Assembly: GCA_019454045.1 (NCBI GenBank)
Contig: SKCR01021145.1
Location: 1-64,000, forward strand
Reading direction: 5' to 3'
DNA from: Zanthoxylum bungeanum
Lineage: Eukaryota > Streptophyta > Magnoliopsida > Sapindales > Rutaceae
Length of the DNA stretch: 64,000 nucleotides
Made by a program: the position numbers and the translations under genes. The notes below the pieces were generated by a model. The model was not told the origin of the DNA and made no database searches. It saw nothing but the letters and a program-made list of their open reading frames with translations. This document shows, piece after piece, positions 46,101 through 58,932 of the stretch (its first letter is position 1; every line of letters begins with the position of its first letter).

Positions 46101-48045
46101 AACATCCATTTGTCTTAAATTTGTCTCCAATTCAGAAGCAGGAACAACTTCTGAATAGCATATCTCTATCAAACCAGTAATGCCAGCCAAGGCAGCACGA
46201 ATATCATGACTCGCGTTTGCAAAAGCAAGACTCTTATTCATACTTTTTCTTTCTGCTTGTTGTGTCGCCTCCATTTGTTTAATGAGCGAGGCACATAAAT
46301 GCATCTCCTTTTTGGCATCTCTAACCAGTATGAAAATAAAACTCAATACAAAAATTAGAATACTGCCTGTCATTACAACTAGGAGAATGAGCGCAAGCTT
46401 GCTGGTACTATGTACAAGGCTGACCAATCCTTTGCGCGGCATTGCCATTGCATAAACCTATATTATCACAGACGAAAAAAACAAAGTGCAGTTAGAAGAC
46501 CATGGGCATGATTAAAAAAGAAAAGGCTGCACTGTCTCGAAAAATTAATGCTCTGACAGGGTGGTAGACACCTAACCCTACCGATTTGGGCTGTGCCTTG
46601 CCTAAACACACCGTTTAGGAGCCGCGTTTTAGAAGAGTGAAAAGAATATAACATGCATATATATTGATCAATAGCGATTAAGAAAACAAAAACCTAAAAA
46701 CTTACGGATTTGATGCCAGCGATTTCAAACTGTGAACAATAAACCTGGTAATCCTTTTCGCCAATGGATAATATACCATTACCATCTGTGCATGAAACAT
46801 ACTGAACAGGACTTATTTGTGCCCTAATTTTTGGCTTCGTCACCAATAATTGGAAGGAAATAGAATCGTTCACAACGATCATTCGAGCGTTTGAAAGCCC
46901 TTGCTCCAACACTATCCCATCATTGGTTGCTAGGGATAGCTTCCCACCATAAAGATTTATCCCTGTAAATAAATTGATAATCGGTTTGACTGGAAACCCT
47001 AACGAGACAGCTCCTCTTGAATTTACACGAGCAGTGTTAAGAAATAGAGCATCATCATCACTAGCTTTACTCCATCCAGTTTCTAAAGAGCCTATTCCAT
47101 CTGTGCTATTCAAAGCTTTAAGAAACCAGATGCTTGTGTTTACACTCATCAATGGATTAATCATGATGGCTTCTCCATAAAGCTTCCCCGTGTCTCGATC
47201 CACAGGCTGCTTGTACCACCATGTGTATGAAGAGTTGGAGTATAATGCTAGGGTTTGGTTACCGTCAATATAGTAGCTAAAGAAGAGACCGTCCAATCCA
47301 ATATATGAAATCTGTGACATGTGAGGAGTTGTTAATAATGCTTGATACATGGAAGTGGCCACCTGCACGTAACAAATATTAATCTTAGTCTCGAAAATTA
47401 AAATTAGTCGGGATATAAGGTCTTATTTTGATGCTTCGCTTGTCATAAAGTTGGCATTCACGACCATCCGAGATTCACCAGAGAAATTTATTTACACTAA
47501 CCTTAGTCTCGATGTGGGAGAATAAGAGGTCAGTTCCATTGAGAGATGAACTTATAACTCTTGCTAAACTTTTAGCGGATGAACTTATCGGATGCAGTAG
47601 TGTTGCTATGCTCATAATTTGAGATTGCATCCCAGAGTGCAATTGGTTGGTGTTTAAACCTACATCATATTCGATGTTTTTGGTCGTTTTGTACCAATAT
47701 GGAATTAATGAAGCAGGAACCAGCAACACTAACAGTGCCTGTATATCGGAAAATATATATCGGAAAATAACTTTTTAGTACGGTATTGAAAATTAGGTTA
47801 GAAATTATAAGGATGTGTTAAAATACGTTAACAAAGTAAATATTGAGACACAATTAATCGTTAGAGAAATATAGCTGTAAAATATTTTTAACGATAGGGT
47901 TATAAATTAGGTTAGAAAAATTCAACAACTGTGTAGTATTTAGATTTTTTTTTTTTTTTCTCTAAATCAATTGAGACTTACAAGTACTCACCAACAAGAT
48001 GAAGCAAAGAACTGGCCTAGCCGCTATCAATGAACTGAACTTCAT
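43176..48045 (-). CDS. CKI1: Hybrid sensor histidine kinase CKI1
   Basis: CKI1 is a membrane histidine kinase that feeds the cytokinin phosphorelay without needing cytokinin and is required for female gametophyte and vascular development. Exons: 48045-47992, 47738-47502, 47362-46706, 46457-46082, 45516-44945, 44772-43558, 43424-43176; all join in phase and give 1,119 residues, the family length. Features in order: membrane segment near residues 7-25, extracytoplasmic sensor domain, second membrane segment (LALILLVVMTGSILIFVL), HisKA with phospho-accepting His in ANASHDIRAAL, ATPase boxes LSNAVKF, DDTGKGI, FENYVQ and GLGLGI, then a C-terminal receiver with ILVADDS, phospho-accepting Asp in ILMDCEMP, and Lys in LGKPL. 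Introns 1-6 are GT-AG. No lesion is visible. Confidence 0.95.
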
Positions 48046-48316
48046 GTTCTTCAAAGTTTAGATCAACCGAGAGAAGTAATATATTTCTGCGATCTCATGA
48101 TAAATTAAGAATAGAAACATCATATGCTATCATTATTTAATAATGATGATGATTCCGGAAGCAAATATTTTTATAAGATTTTGTGTAATATTGCTGTGAC
48201 GTTTTAGAATTGTGGGTTTCCATGTAAAGGTAGCAAGAAATCTTTTATAAGATTTTGTGTAATTAATAATGATGTGGCGTTTTAGCAAATCTTATTATCT
48301 TAAATATGAGAAAATC

Positions 48317-48483
48317 TTTTATGCAACAATAGTACCACGTCATTCATGCAACAAGCCAATCATCTACTGTCACGCGTGCTAAAAAATTGAAAAACAACTA
48401 AAAAATAGGTGAAGAAACTCTACATATTATTTTTTAATTCGCTTGTGGTACCACGTCATTCATACCACTATTGCACCAAAGAA
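48317..48483. repeat. Possible small MITE with paired CACGTCATTCAT motifs
   Basis: TGCAACAATAGT on the left and ACTATTGCACCA on the right are inverted, while TACCACGTCATTCAT occurs next to each in direct orientation. No target duplication is clear. It lies about 300 bp upstream of CKI1. Confidence 0.4.
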
Positions 48484-50318
48484 TCTCTCAAGCTAATGCT
48501 GCTTATAATAATAATAATTATTATTTTTTTATTTTTTTGCGAAACCTTTGCTGGAATGAACTTGCCCATAGGATCATTCTACGAGATGAATGAAGACATA
48601 AAACTTGAAAGCAGTACTTCTATTTTAGGGGTATAAATATTTTTTTTGTTATTATTTTAATTTTTATAATTTATGATTAGAAATTCAAAACACGTTATTT
48701 TACTTTTTATATTATGTTGTACTTTATGAAAAAAAAATCAACAAACTCCTTTAAATAACCTTTTCTTTAAGGTGAAGGAAATTTAAGAAATTTGAACCAA
48801 CAATACAAATTTAGGTTTGAGAGACATTATTAATTTTTATTTGAATGATGATTGTCTAATAAAACACAATTAGGATCTAGTGTTGATTTGAATTTATGTT
48901 GTGGATTGAGTAAAAATTCAATATATACGTGAGCTCATATTAGATAAATCTTAACAGTTAATTCAGTACTCAACAATCAATCATGATCCAATAAAATTAT
49001 AATTAATTGATGAATTATAAAATCAAAAATTTTAAAAATAAGTAAATAATTATGTAAATTTATTTTTTTAAAAAATATAAAATTCAAGGGAATAATAAAT
49101 AAGTTTATTTTTAAAAAATATATAAAATTAAATTAAGATAATAAATAAATAAAATTTAAGAATATAAAATGTAAGAGAATAAATAAAGAATTTTCTTTTA
49201 AAAAATTAAAATATAAGAGAGTAATTGTTTTTAAAAAAAAAAATTGCAAAGATTAATTAAGGTCGACTGGCTATCTACCACACAAAGTATGTGCGTGTGT
49301 GCATGTGTGCGCGTATTCTTATACTACGACACATCATAAAATCATAATATTAAAAATTTATATTTTCAATTGTTTTTTGAAACGTGGTAAAATAAAATAA
49401 AAAAAAATAAACTTATGCTTTCATATGTCTATTACGCGGGAAATTCAATGATCTTCTTGTAAAAATTATCTTACCTTTTAAAAACTAAGATAATTTGTAG
49501 AATTTTAAAGAAGAGAGATGGTAAGAATTACACAAGAACTTCAATGATCTTCTTGTGAGATTTGTAAAAAAAAAAAAAACTGATTTTATGTTCATGTATA
49601 TATACCATTCAGTTCCCTTGGGTGCTTGTACAGTGATTCTCCAAAATTTCAAGTATGTTAATTTGCCAAGGCTTCATAATCTGCTTCTCCTACTTTCTTC
49701 AGATCCATTATCATTAGAAATTAAGAAATAATTATCATTTATAAACAAAAATATTTGATTTCATCAAGGTAATTTTTTGTTTGTTTTGATTTTTCTTTTT
49801 TAATACATGCAAAAATGATCTTGCATGCATAATGAAAAAATGGGTTCTTATCATCACCCCTAGATCCTCAAATTGATTCATTCAACAATGATTAGATATA
49901 TAATAAAGCAACTTTGAAAAAATAAATAAGAGATTACATAACAACTCAAAATAAGTGAAAAAAAATCTACGTATATGGTAAAGAATCTCAAATGATAATA
50001 TGCTCTAAATATATTTTTTTTCCTATAAATGATTGTTTAATTTAGAATGATAAAACAATATATATAAACAAAATCAACATTATAACCATAGATGAAAAGA
50101 GAAAGAAAAGGACATACAAGACTGGTGTTTTTTCTGCTGTTTTTAGGACAAGAACTTGTCTAAAGCTTTTTGTCAGAGAATTTTTTTTCTTCCCTGTATA
50201 ATATATAAACATTGAGTATCATAATTGTCAATATATAGAAGATCAGTGATGAAATGGTTAAGGTCATTTTGGTTCTTTTCTTAAAAGATTTCAAGAAATT
50301 AACACACACCACGAAATT

Positions 50319-50319
50319 A

Positions 50320-50354
<35 letters not shown>

Positions 50355-50355
50355 G
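50319..50355. repeat. CA/TA compound microsatellite
   Basis: Tandem CA units followed by tandem TA units. Confidence 0.9.
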
Positions 50356-51234
50356 TGAGGAGAATCAATGCCAGCATTCGACAATGTAAAACTTCGATTT
50401 AGGGCACCATGTAAGTTACATGCACGATAGTTCTCTTTAAACATATTTGTCGTTTCATTGTTAAATTTTATTTTATTTTGTTTTAAAAGAAAATATAATA
50501 AATTATTGGATCGTCAACGGACTTAGACATAGATAACTCACTCCTGATGCCACCCAATACCTAATACAATTCTTCTCTTTTGTCCAGACTTGAGACTAAC
50601 AATGAGAGATATTACAACTTAAGCACCACGTGATAATGAAATATTCGTCATAAACGTATTGAGGAGAAAATGAGAAAAATACAATTAAGATTATTCGAAA
50701 GCATGTCAAACGTAGACTATTAAGTGTTACAATGAGAAAATAATAGCAAATAGTATTGTTATATATCAAGCGATGATTGGATAACGTAAGTTGAGATTAA
50801 TAAATACATTAAAAGAGAACTAAATTTTACAATAATAATTTCAAATAGAGCATAATAATAATAATAAAATATCTATATAACCGGTCATATTTAATAAGAA
50901 AATATTTTATGATAATTTATTTTGTTAGTTCCATTTAATAAGAAAATATTTTATTGTCAACGTCTGTAACAAACAAGTTCAATTGAGTTGTAATGAGTCT
51001 TGAAAATCTCAGAGTAATTAGACAAGTATTTGGACAAAATCTGATGGAGTTATCCGAGCGATATTCACTCTTTTGAATATTTCAGAAGATTTAGAGCTCC
51101 AATTATTATGAGGTCAATTGCATTAGAAAGTAGACTCGAAAATGATCATGTACATATAAAGAACACATGATTTGGCCAAGGGACAAGAACGTGACAAGCG
51201 TTTTAATTTGCACATGAAAACCAGTCTGCGATCC

Positions 51235-53504
51235 GCGTTCGTGTGGCATTCGTATTTTCGTTCAAACGTTTTGAGGCATAGATACTCGAGATACACGCGT
51301 TCTCATATAGTGGATTTTGGCCTGGTAGCCGAGATACCCGAAGTGATTTTTTACTCGCACTAGTTTTCCACTTCGTCACCAAAATAACTTGTGTTGATTT
51401 TGTATGGTTGATATTTATTTTTTTGCATTATTATTTATTGCATGAATATTTTGCTTTGATCTATAATTGCGTAGACATAAAGTTGGGTGGCTGTTAATTT
51501 GATTAATTCATAAACACGTTAATTAGGACTCGCTTAGTTAATTATGATAAATTTCGCATAGGGTTAGAACCTTAGATAATTACGAACTTTCAATTGGTAT
51601 CAGAGTCTGAACTCAATCCTTGACCCGTTAGCTATGGAAAGAAGCCAACCTTTAAATTATCCCTCATTCTTTGATGAGACTGAATATTTACATTGTAAGG
51701 TTCGCATGAGAGCGTTCCTTAAGTCCTTAGATGAGAGGATCTGGATAACAGTAGAGTATGGGTGAAAACCTCACATGGTTATAATTGATGGGGTCTTTTC
51801 CCCTAAAGATAAAATGACCTAGACCATGGATGAATTTGATGCTAGTAATAGGAACAACAAAGCAATTAATGTGATTCATGGTGTTGTTTGCTCGGCTGAA
51901 TTTATAAGAATTTCCATTTGTGAAATAGCTAAGGATGCTTGTGACATCTTACAGACTGTGCATGAGGGCACAATGTATGTTAAAAATAATAGACTTCAGG
52001 ATCTTGCTACTAGGTTTGAAGTCACCAGAATGAATGATGGTGAGACATTTGATGAATTCTATATTGAGATTAATGATATCGTTAACTCAAGCTTTAACCT
52101 AGGTGAGACTATTTCTACTAGCATGATAGTTAGGAAAATCCTTAGATCCCTACCTGAAAAGTTCCTACCTAAGATCACCACCATCAAGGAAAGCAATGAC
52201 CCTGATCACCTTAAGCTAGAAGACCTCGTAAGTAAATTGCAGGTATATGAGAAGAAAATTTATGGGTATCAAATGCCCAAAACTATAACAATGAAGATCG
52301 TGAAGGAAGTTGCTCATGATCCGTCAAGTGATGGTGATGATACCCTCACGGATCATGATTTGGCCATGTTTGTAAAGAAGTTTAAGAAATTACTTAAGCT
52401 GGAGAATAATGGTCGTAATAGGGATGGAGAGGATAAACGTATAGAGAATAAACATAGTAGGAGATAGTATATAGAGGATAGAGGTAGCAAACCCGGTGGT
52501 ATTCAATGCCATGAATGTGAAGGGTATTGGCACATTAGATCTCAGTTTCCCACATACCTTAAGGCTAAAAGTAAGAAAGTCATGGCAGCCTCGCTTAGTG
52601 ATTCAGAAGGTGGCTATACTTCTGACGAGTCTCCTAAAGATAAGAGAAATTTTATGGTCTTTGCTGCTAGCATGTCTAGTGAGAGAGATGATAATGTTAG
52701 TGATGTTGATTCGGAATTCTCTCACGACGAGTCTGTAGATGATGATAGTCTTCAGATAGCTTACACTGAATTGTTCAATGAGAGCCTAACATCAAGAAGA
52801 CAAATATAGAGGTTAATAAGAGGCTGAAAAAAGTGGAGCTAGAAAAGAACGAAGTTCAAGCTAAGTTTGAGCAGAGTCTTTTAATGATAGATGACCTTGA
52901 GGAGAGGAGCATAGTCTTTTAATCAATCAGCGTTCGTGTGGCGTTCGTATTTTCGTTCGAACGTTTTGAGGCAGAAACTTTGCGTTTGAGTTGCTTTTGA
53001 AGTGCGTTCAAAGCCCGTGCGTAAGTAAGATACTTTAGACACGTTTTAAGCCAAAATAACACTAGGAAACCCTTTTTCCTTTGCTCTACCTATATAAACA
53101 AATATTGAGCTACCTTCACAAGTGTCGAAAACACATTATCTTGAGCCTACACACATTCTTAGTTTTCAATCTTCTTGTTTTCACCTTGAAGACTTATTTA
53201 ATTTTCTTGTCTTATTTCTTGTGGTGAGATTGATCTTTATTAAACCATCAACACATCAAAACCCAATTTCCTAAACCTTCAGAGTTCTCAATGAGGAAGA
53301 TTGGCAGTCAGAGTTCCGGCGTTCAGAGTTGCAGAGTTGATTCACTTAGAGACTTCAGAGGTTCTAAAGAAAACCGTGGGGTACGGGCTCGAGGAGTTTT
53401 TCGAGTTCTTGCAGTCTAGAGGTACTGGAGTCAGTGGAGTTGCAACCATAGGCATCTTACCATCACTGTAAGTTTTTCTCATATAGTGGATTTTGGGCTG
53501 GTAG
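51235..53504 (+). mobile_element. Truncated Copia retrotransposon 3
   Basis: Matching LTR parts lie at 51235-51592 and 52930-53504: both contain GCGTTCGTGTGGC, CGTATTTTCGTTC and TCTCATATAGTGGATTTT. The first has lost about 500 bp inside the LTR. A primer-binding site TGGTATCAGAG is at 51595-51605. Only gag is left; a deletion joins gag directly to the second LTR near 52925. The second LTR contains a TATA box (CTATATAAACA near 53090) and is cut by the CACTA element at 53505. Confidence 0.8.
51634..52925 (+). pseudogene. Copia 3 gag
   Basis: The ATG at 51634 starts a DUF4219-like region (MERSQPLNYPSFFDE), then after in-frame stops near 51762 and 51821 a UBN2 capsid region (51826-52467, with RFEVTRMNDGETFDEFY and LRSLPEKFLPKIT). 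The zinc knuckle near 52503 reads CHECEGYWHIRSQF, so its last Cys is Phe. A Ser/Asp-rich tail and a lysine/glutamate-rich helical stretch follow, then the frame is truncated. Confidence 0.85.
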
Positions 53505-55202
53505 CACTACAAAAATTATGTCCTTTAGCGTCGAAAATAATCGACGCCAAAAGTCACACGTTCGACGCAAACGCAAAATAGCGATGAAAAATTTAGACGC
53601 CAAAATGTGGACGAGAACGATATTTAGCATCGAAACAGAGATTTTCGACCCTAAAAACTGTTAGTTTTCATCCAATTTATTTCGACGCTAAATAAAAGTT
53701 CCCGACGCTATAGTTCATGTATTGCGACGAAACAAATTGATGCTAAAAATTAGACTTTTAGCGTCAAACTTAAACGACGCTAAAGTAAATTAAAAAATAA
53801 TATTTGTATACTTACAGCGGTGATTTTTAAACTTTTAGCGTCGAAATATTTGACGCCAAAAACACATTTTGCGTCGAATAATTCGACGAAAATAGTTTTA
53901 AAATGTGTTTTTTTTAAAAAAATATTAATTTACATAATTTTGCTCTAAAATAATTAATTTAATATTTTAAAAAGTTTTATTATTTGAACAAAATTCCTGA
54001 TTAATAACACAATTAGGAAATATTCTAATAATTATTTTATTGTTATAATGAAAATTTATTAAAAAAATACATATTAAAACTGTATGTTCATAATGTTTAT
54101 ACAAATAGATATAAAATTTATTGCGACTGTGATGAGGGGCGCTCGAGCCCAATGCACCCTGACCGAGTGAGGCCTCCAACATCTCCCGGAAAGCCCGTAT
54201 CTGCTGGTCGAACTGCTCCAAATTCTTCTCGTGGTCCACATTGACCTGTTGTAGCTCCTCCTTAGTCTTTTCCAGCTCGTCTTGGGTGGTGGATAGCGGG
54301 TTTTGGGTGGTGGCTAGCCGGTCTCGAAGACACGAGTCATTGTTCGGATAAACAGTAGTGTGTGCAGATGATTACGGCTTCTTACGAGTGCCAAGGCAGA
54401 TATTGTAAGTTGTCTGGTTCTTGAAAACCAATTACGACAACTGCTCATCTGGTATCGGGTCGAACCTTGTCTCCTGAGTTTGATGTTGAAGCTCCATCAT
54501 TTCGTTCTGTTTAAAAAAAATAAGTTAATGTTAGAATTTGAAAAAAAAATTAACATATATAATAATAATTATTTTATTTTAAAAACTTAAGCTTACATAG
54601 CAGCGTTCGGCTTCTTCATTTATCCATTTGTTCTTCTAATTGTAATGCGTCACTCGAAAAAAATCTGGAAATGATTGCACCTCACATGTGCTACTCTGCT
54701 AAAAAAAGAAAATACATTTAGTATTATTCCACATTAGTAAAAAAATGAACTGTTAAATTTCAAGTTAGGATATATTTACCTCAGAATGTTCGGCACGATG
54801 TTGGATAAATGGCTTCAAACCTCCACGGTGGTTAAAACGCAAGAGACTTCGATTTTTCACATTTGCGTGACATTTATCCTGCATTTAACAACATTGTAAG
54901 TACCGAAAACAAAGAGAATTATAAATTTCTGTTTATAAATTTCAGTCTTGCTCCTCTATAAAATCAGGCTTATTTTGTGGAGCATTTGAAGGTCTATGTT
55001 CGTCGAATATTGGTTTCAGGACTTTTTTCCTATAATCCTTATAACTTTTCCCCATGTGGTAGTTAATATACTGTTGGACATTCACTTTGGTCAGATCGAA
55101 GTCGAACCACTCCTACAGGAATAACAACCGAGTAAAAATGAGTATAAAATAAAAATTTTAACTAACAAATAATATCGAAAACTTAATACCATAAGGAAAC
55201 TC
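53505..55202 (-). mobile_element. CACTA (En/Spm) transposon, part
   Basis: The terminus CACTACAAAAATTATG directly follows the Copia 3 LTR, with TAG as the likely 3-bp target. About a dozen GCGTCGAAA/TTCGACGC subterminal motifs fill 53520-53900. Transposase exons follow on the minus strand. At 55203 a Copia LTR interrupts it, so the rest of the element should lie beyond the right edge of the window. Confidence 0.85.
54123..55113 (-). pseudogene. CACTA plant transposase (Ptta/En/Spm type), several exons
   Basis: Minus-strand exon-like blocks read WFDFDLTKVNVQQYINYHMG (55113-54951), DKCHANVKNRSLLRFNHRGG (54880-54781), then a block with NEEAERCY (54718-54598) and one with NQTTYNICLGTRKKP (54507-54365), then a coiled C-terminus (EQFDQQIRAFREMLEASLG). 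Introns begin GT and end AG. Stops occur, for example in the third and fourth blocks. The N-terminal exons are displaced by the Copia insertion. Confidence 0.75.
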
Positions 55203-55491
55203 TGTTGGACAATTATGACTCATAGCGTCACTATTTGTAAAAGACATTGTGTTTTTGTACAAATTAATTATGTAGCAATGAAAATTGCCTTTTATCATTT
55301 CGTAATTAGATTACTTAAATGTGTGAATGATGAAAGTCCTTATGATTAGTTCCGGATTGATAAGATATGAGACAATATCAATCCATAAAGGTTTAATCAT
55401 TAAATATCCATAGTCGTAGTATTATCGAGACTGGACGTCGATAATACGGAATAGACTAGTATTGTACTTGTGCGTATTATGGAAGCGTAAC

Positions 55492-57278
55492 TGACCGGCG
55501 TAAACACACGCGTATAACGCAAGCGCACGTATCATTCAAGTAATATAAAAATATCGATCCCACGAAGACTTAATATCTAATCTATTAATTTTATGAGGTC
55601 AAATGATTACTAGTATCTAACAGGTTATTGGATTGATTTGAAATGATGAAGGTTTTGAATTTAAAAAAATAAGTAAATAAAATTGCTCGAATGTAGGTTT
55701 AAGAAAATTCAATATTAAAACTATCTAGGGTTGCGATTTATTCCAATATCATTTTAAAGATGAAGTGGTTATTTTATGTTTGTGTAATAAATCGGTTTAC
55801 TAACCTGGAACACTAAATTATGCAAACGCCTCTATCGATGGTCAGACGCAAATACCCAGTTTAACCCAATTGAACCATATGTCTATGTCAACCAAATTAT
55901 CTGGATTCATTAAGTTTAAGTTCCAGTTATGGCTACCCCGCCCGACAGGTATATGTCTATCCTGTAAGGAAATCTATTAAAGGGTTATCTATCCTCAAGG
56001 AAGATCGTGGGCTATTAAGTCTAAGGCTGAAACCTAAAATTCTTTTGTCAAGTTTATTTTAGATTTACCACATCAATCTTATTAGTGGCCAATTAACAAG
56101 ACGCATTAAGCTTAAGACTTAATAAGTAAACCTTTAAATTACCCAAACTATAATTTAACCCCTTATAAACCGGTGATATTGGATTTCATCACAACCCCAG
56201 ATAACTGGCTTAGTTACGACACATATTTACGGTAGTAAAAAAAACTTAAATAAAATAAAAGACATAAAGTAAAATACTGAAAATTAAATACTGAAAATTA
56301 AATATTGAAAAGTAAATGCTGAAAAGTAAATGCTGGAATTAAATACTGAAAATTAAATGCTGAAAAGTAAATGCTGATAGTAAATTACTGAAAAGTAAAT
56401 TGCTGAAAAGTAAATTGCTGAAAAGTAAATTACTGAAAAGTAAAAACTGAAAATTAAAGAAAGAAAAGTATTGTGTGTAAAAGTAAATTGCGGAAAGTAA
56501 AAACTGAAAAGTAAAGAAAAGAAAGTACGAAAGCGGAAATTAATTACTGAAAGCTATAAATAAACAAACAAGATACAATGTTCTTAGTATTCTTAAGGAA
56601 TTCCTTAGAAGAAAGTATGAATTTTACAAATGAAATGGCTTGGTATTTATAGGCAAAATTTTGCCTCCATCAAATCATCCACCAAATCAATTATTAATTG
56701 CTCCACTAATTGCTCTACTAATTGCTCCACCAAATCCATTATTAATTGCTCCACTAATCTCTTATCATGTTTGGTGATGCTTTGATAATTTTTATTATTT
56801 ATTTATTAATTTATTTTTCTGCTTTGAAAATGATTGAAAGTGACTTTAATAATTACACACAACACACTTCTGGATGATTCATCAATTTCGAGCATGAAAT
56901 CGTCAGAATTCGAAATTATTCTATCTTTCAAAGCTGTAGATCTTTGAGTCTTTGTTAATCTAGAACTTAAATCAGCTCAATCCGATATCGGAGTAAAACG
57001 TTATGCCCAAAATACGACAGATGCGCAAAATTGGAATTTTCAAAACTGCACTTCGTCAAAAACGCCCTTTCAAGTTTCCAATCTCCAAAATTAAAATATC
57101 AAGTCCAATAATTACCCTTATTTGACCCATATTTCGTCCTAAATGATTTCATTGAGATCCGATATTAGTTTATCTGTAAAATAAACTAAAACACATCAAA
57201 ACGTTCATCAAACCCGAGAAACTAAACAAAATATTAAGTCAAAGGGGCGGTAAATATTGATATATTTTCCGCTCATCA
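55492..57278. mobile_element. Solo LTR inserted in the Copia 4 LTR
   Basis: The 1,787-bp segment starts TGACCGGCG, ends GCTCATCA and is flanked by a perfect GTAAC duplication (55487-55491, 57279-57283). There is no coding sequence. The 5' part (CAAGTAATATAAAAATATCG, then ATCCCACGAAG) looks like LTRs of plant Ty3/gypsy elements, which is my best guess. Bases 56270-56540 hold about fifteen tandem units of CTGAAAAGTAAAT. Confidence 0.8.
56270..56540. repeat. Tandem CTGAAAAGTAAATG minisatellite
   Basis: Short units of 13-16 bp (CTGAAAATTAAATG, CTGAAAAGTAAATTG) repeat with small changes inside the solo LTR. Confidence 0.85.
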
Positions 57279-58919
57279 GTAACAGCATAATTCTCATGTA
57301 TTTAAGTATTGGATACTTATGCAAGTGTGATAGGAGGTTGTGTTTTACCGATGGTACGGAAAATAGCTTCGCTCTGGATAGACCCTACGGAATCTCATTG
57401 GTAGTATGACTATGTGTCTATAGGAATCCGCATCAGGGTAGGTGTATTTGGTCTTAACCTGAGACTTGCATCGCTAGTACTTGCGACAATAAATACGCTT
57501 TGGTTTTGGTCGTCCAGGACTTTAACAGGTTCTGTGTACGCCTCTTCTGGGTTTATTGAGAATCGTAGTGTATTGGATGTGATGTCAAGACAGAAGTATC
57601 ACTTCAGTCATATGGAGATGATGGTCACGCAGGGATACAGAACTGGTTCTCTAATGGTTGCAACCATCGGGATAATATGACTAGGTCATGATTATCCGAT
57701 AATAAAGAGACTAGTTGCTAGTGATCCGATATATGCTTCGTACGGGGCAGACACTATTCCAGCCCCAGGCCTTGTATGTGACATCTGATACTGGATCGCA
57801 ATACGCAATACTATGTATACTACACCTGATATAGATCGTATATTCCATTAAGAATATTTCTGGAGAATTGGGTAGGCATGGCGCTTTGCTAGAAGCCAAC
57901 CTTGTCTCGTAAATCGGTAAAAATATAGTACTTGGTACGTACGTGTTCGGATAGTCCGACGACCAGATTTACTGCCAACATATCCAAGGATCTCTTGGGC
58001 CGCTTCCCGAAGATTCACCGATGACGTATGATTCGAGCATAATTAATCTGGGATTAATTGCAGAAAGACTTTATCTGGGATAAAGTACTATTTGAAGAGA
58101 GAGAAAGATTAATTTGGAATTAATCGATAAAATAATATATTTGATATATTAAACGAAATTAGATTTCGACGAGAAATTAAAATTAGATTTTAATTCAGGC
58201 AAACGAGTTAATTTAGAATTAATTCGTTAGCGACGTGAATAGTAATTTTACTAGGCATAATTATTTAATTAAATTAGATTTAATTACGTCGCGATGGAAG
58301 TTCGTTAATTTGGAATTAACTAACCCGAGCCCGGGAGTGTTTGCGGGCCCACTCGCATTCGGAATCGAGTAGGGCCCATATGTCACATCACATGTCACTT
58401 CACATGTCACCTTTAGTTACTTTTGGTTGATGTGTTTAGGTGGAGTTGGTGGAAACTTGGTTTACACTCCAATTTGAAAGCTTTGAGTGACATATACCAA
58501 ATACACTTTTGGTATATCAAATTAATTGATTTTGAAAATAATTTGAACAAGCTTCACTCTTCTCTCTCTTTGACCAAAACTTGTAGCAAGTTTACTCTCC
58601 CAATATTTCTTCTTCTTGACCGAAAATTGTGACGGAGGAAGTGAGAATTTTTGTTGCAAAATTTCTCAAAGAGCTAGCACTCATCAAAGGATCATACAAG
58701 GTGTTAGGGAAACTAATTTAAGAGCTTGGAATCCACAAAAGCTTGGAGCTTGGACAACATTTCTTGAAGAAGTACCTTGGCCGAATCTTGGAGAAATTTT
58801 TTTTTGTTTGACGCATCCATAAACCGATCAATGTAAGTGTGTTTCTGCCACTCTTCTTTGTTATTCATTCACATTTTATGCTTGATTTGATCTTGGGATT
58901 AAACCTAGAAACTCAATAA

Positions 58920-58932
58920 TGGTATCATAGCC
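58920..58932 (+). other. Primer-binding site of Copia 4
   Basis: TGGTATCATAGCC differs from the canonical TGGTATCAGAGCC at one base. Confidence 0.8.

Larger units (their letters stand above)
48046..51234. other. Intergenic region upstream of CKI1
   Basis: AT-rich sequence expected to hold the CKI1 promoter just above 48045. No gene is recognised. Apart from the small repeat at 48317 and the microsatellite near 50320 I see only low-complexity DNA, including a duplicated TTTAATAAGAAAATATTTTA at about 50890 and 50935. Confidence 0.4.
55203..58918 (+). repeat. 5' LTR of Copia 4, split by a solo LTR
   Basis: About 1,924 bp after removal of the insertion at 55492-57278 and its duplication. It ends AACTCAATA before the primer-binding site and aligns with the solo LTR at 23773-29644. 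Confidence 0.88.

Noticed and set aside
51172..51363. 63-codon frame upstream of Copia 3
   Set aside because: It falls across an LTR border and has no recognisable similarity.
53528..53900. GCGTCGAAA repeats as a CRISPR-like array
   Set aside because: Spacing is irregular, both orientations mix and they follow a CACTA terminus; they are subterminal transposase sites.
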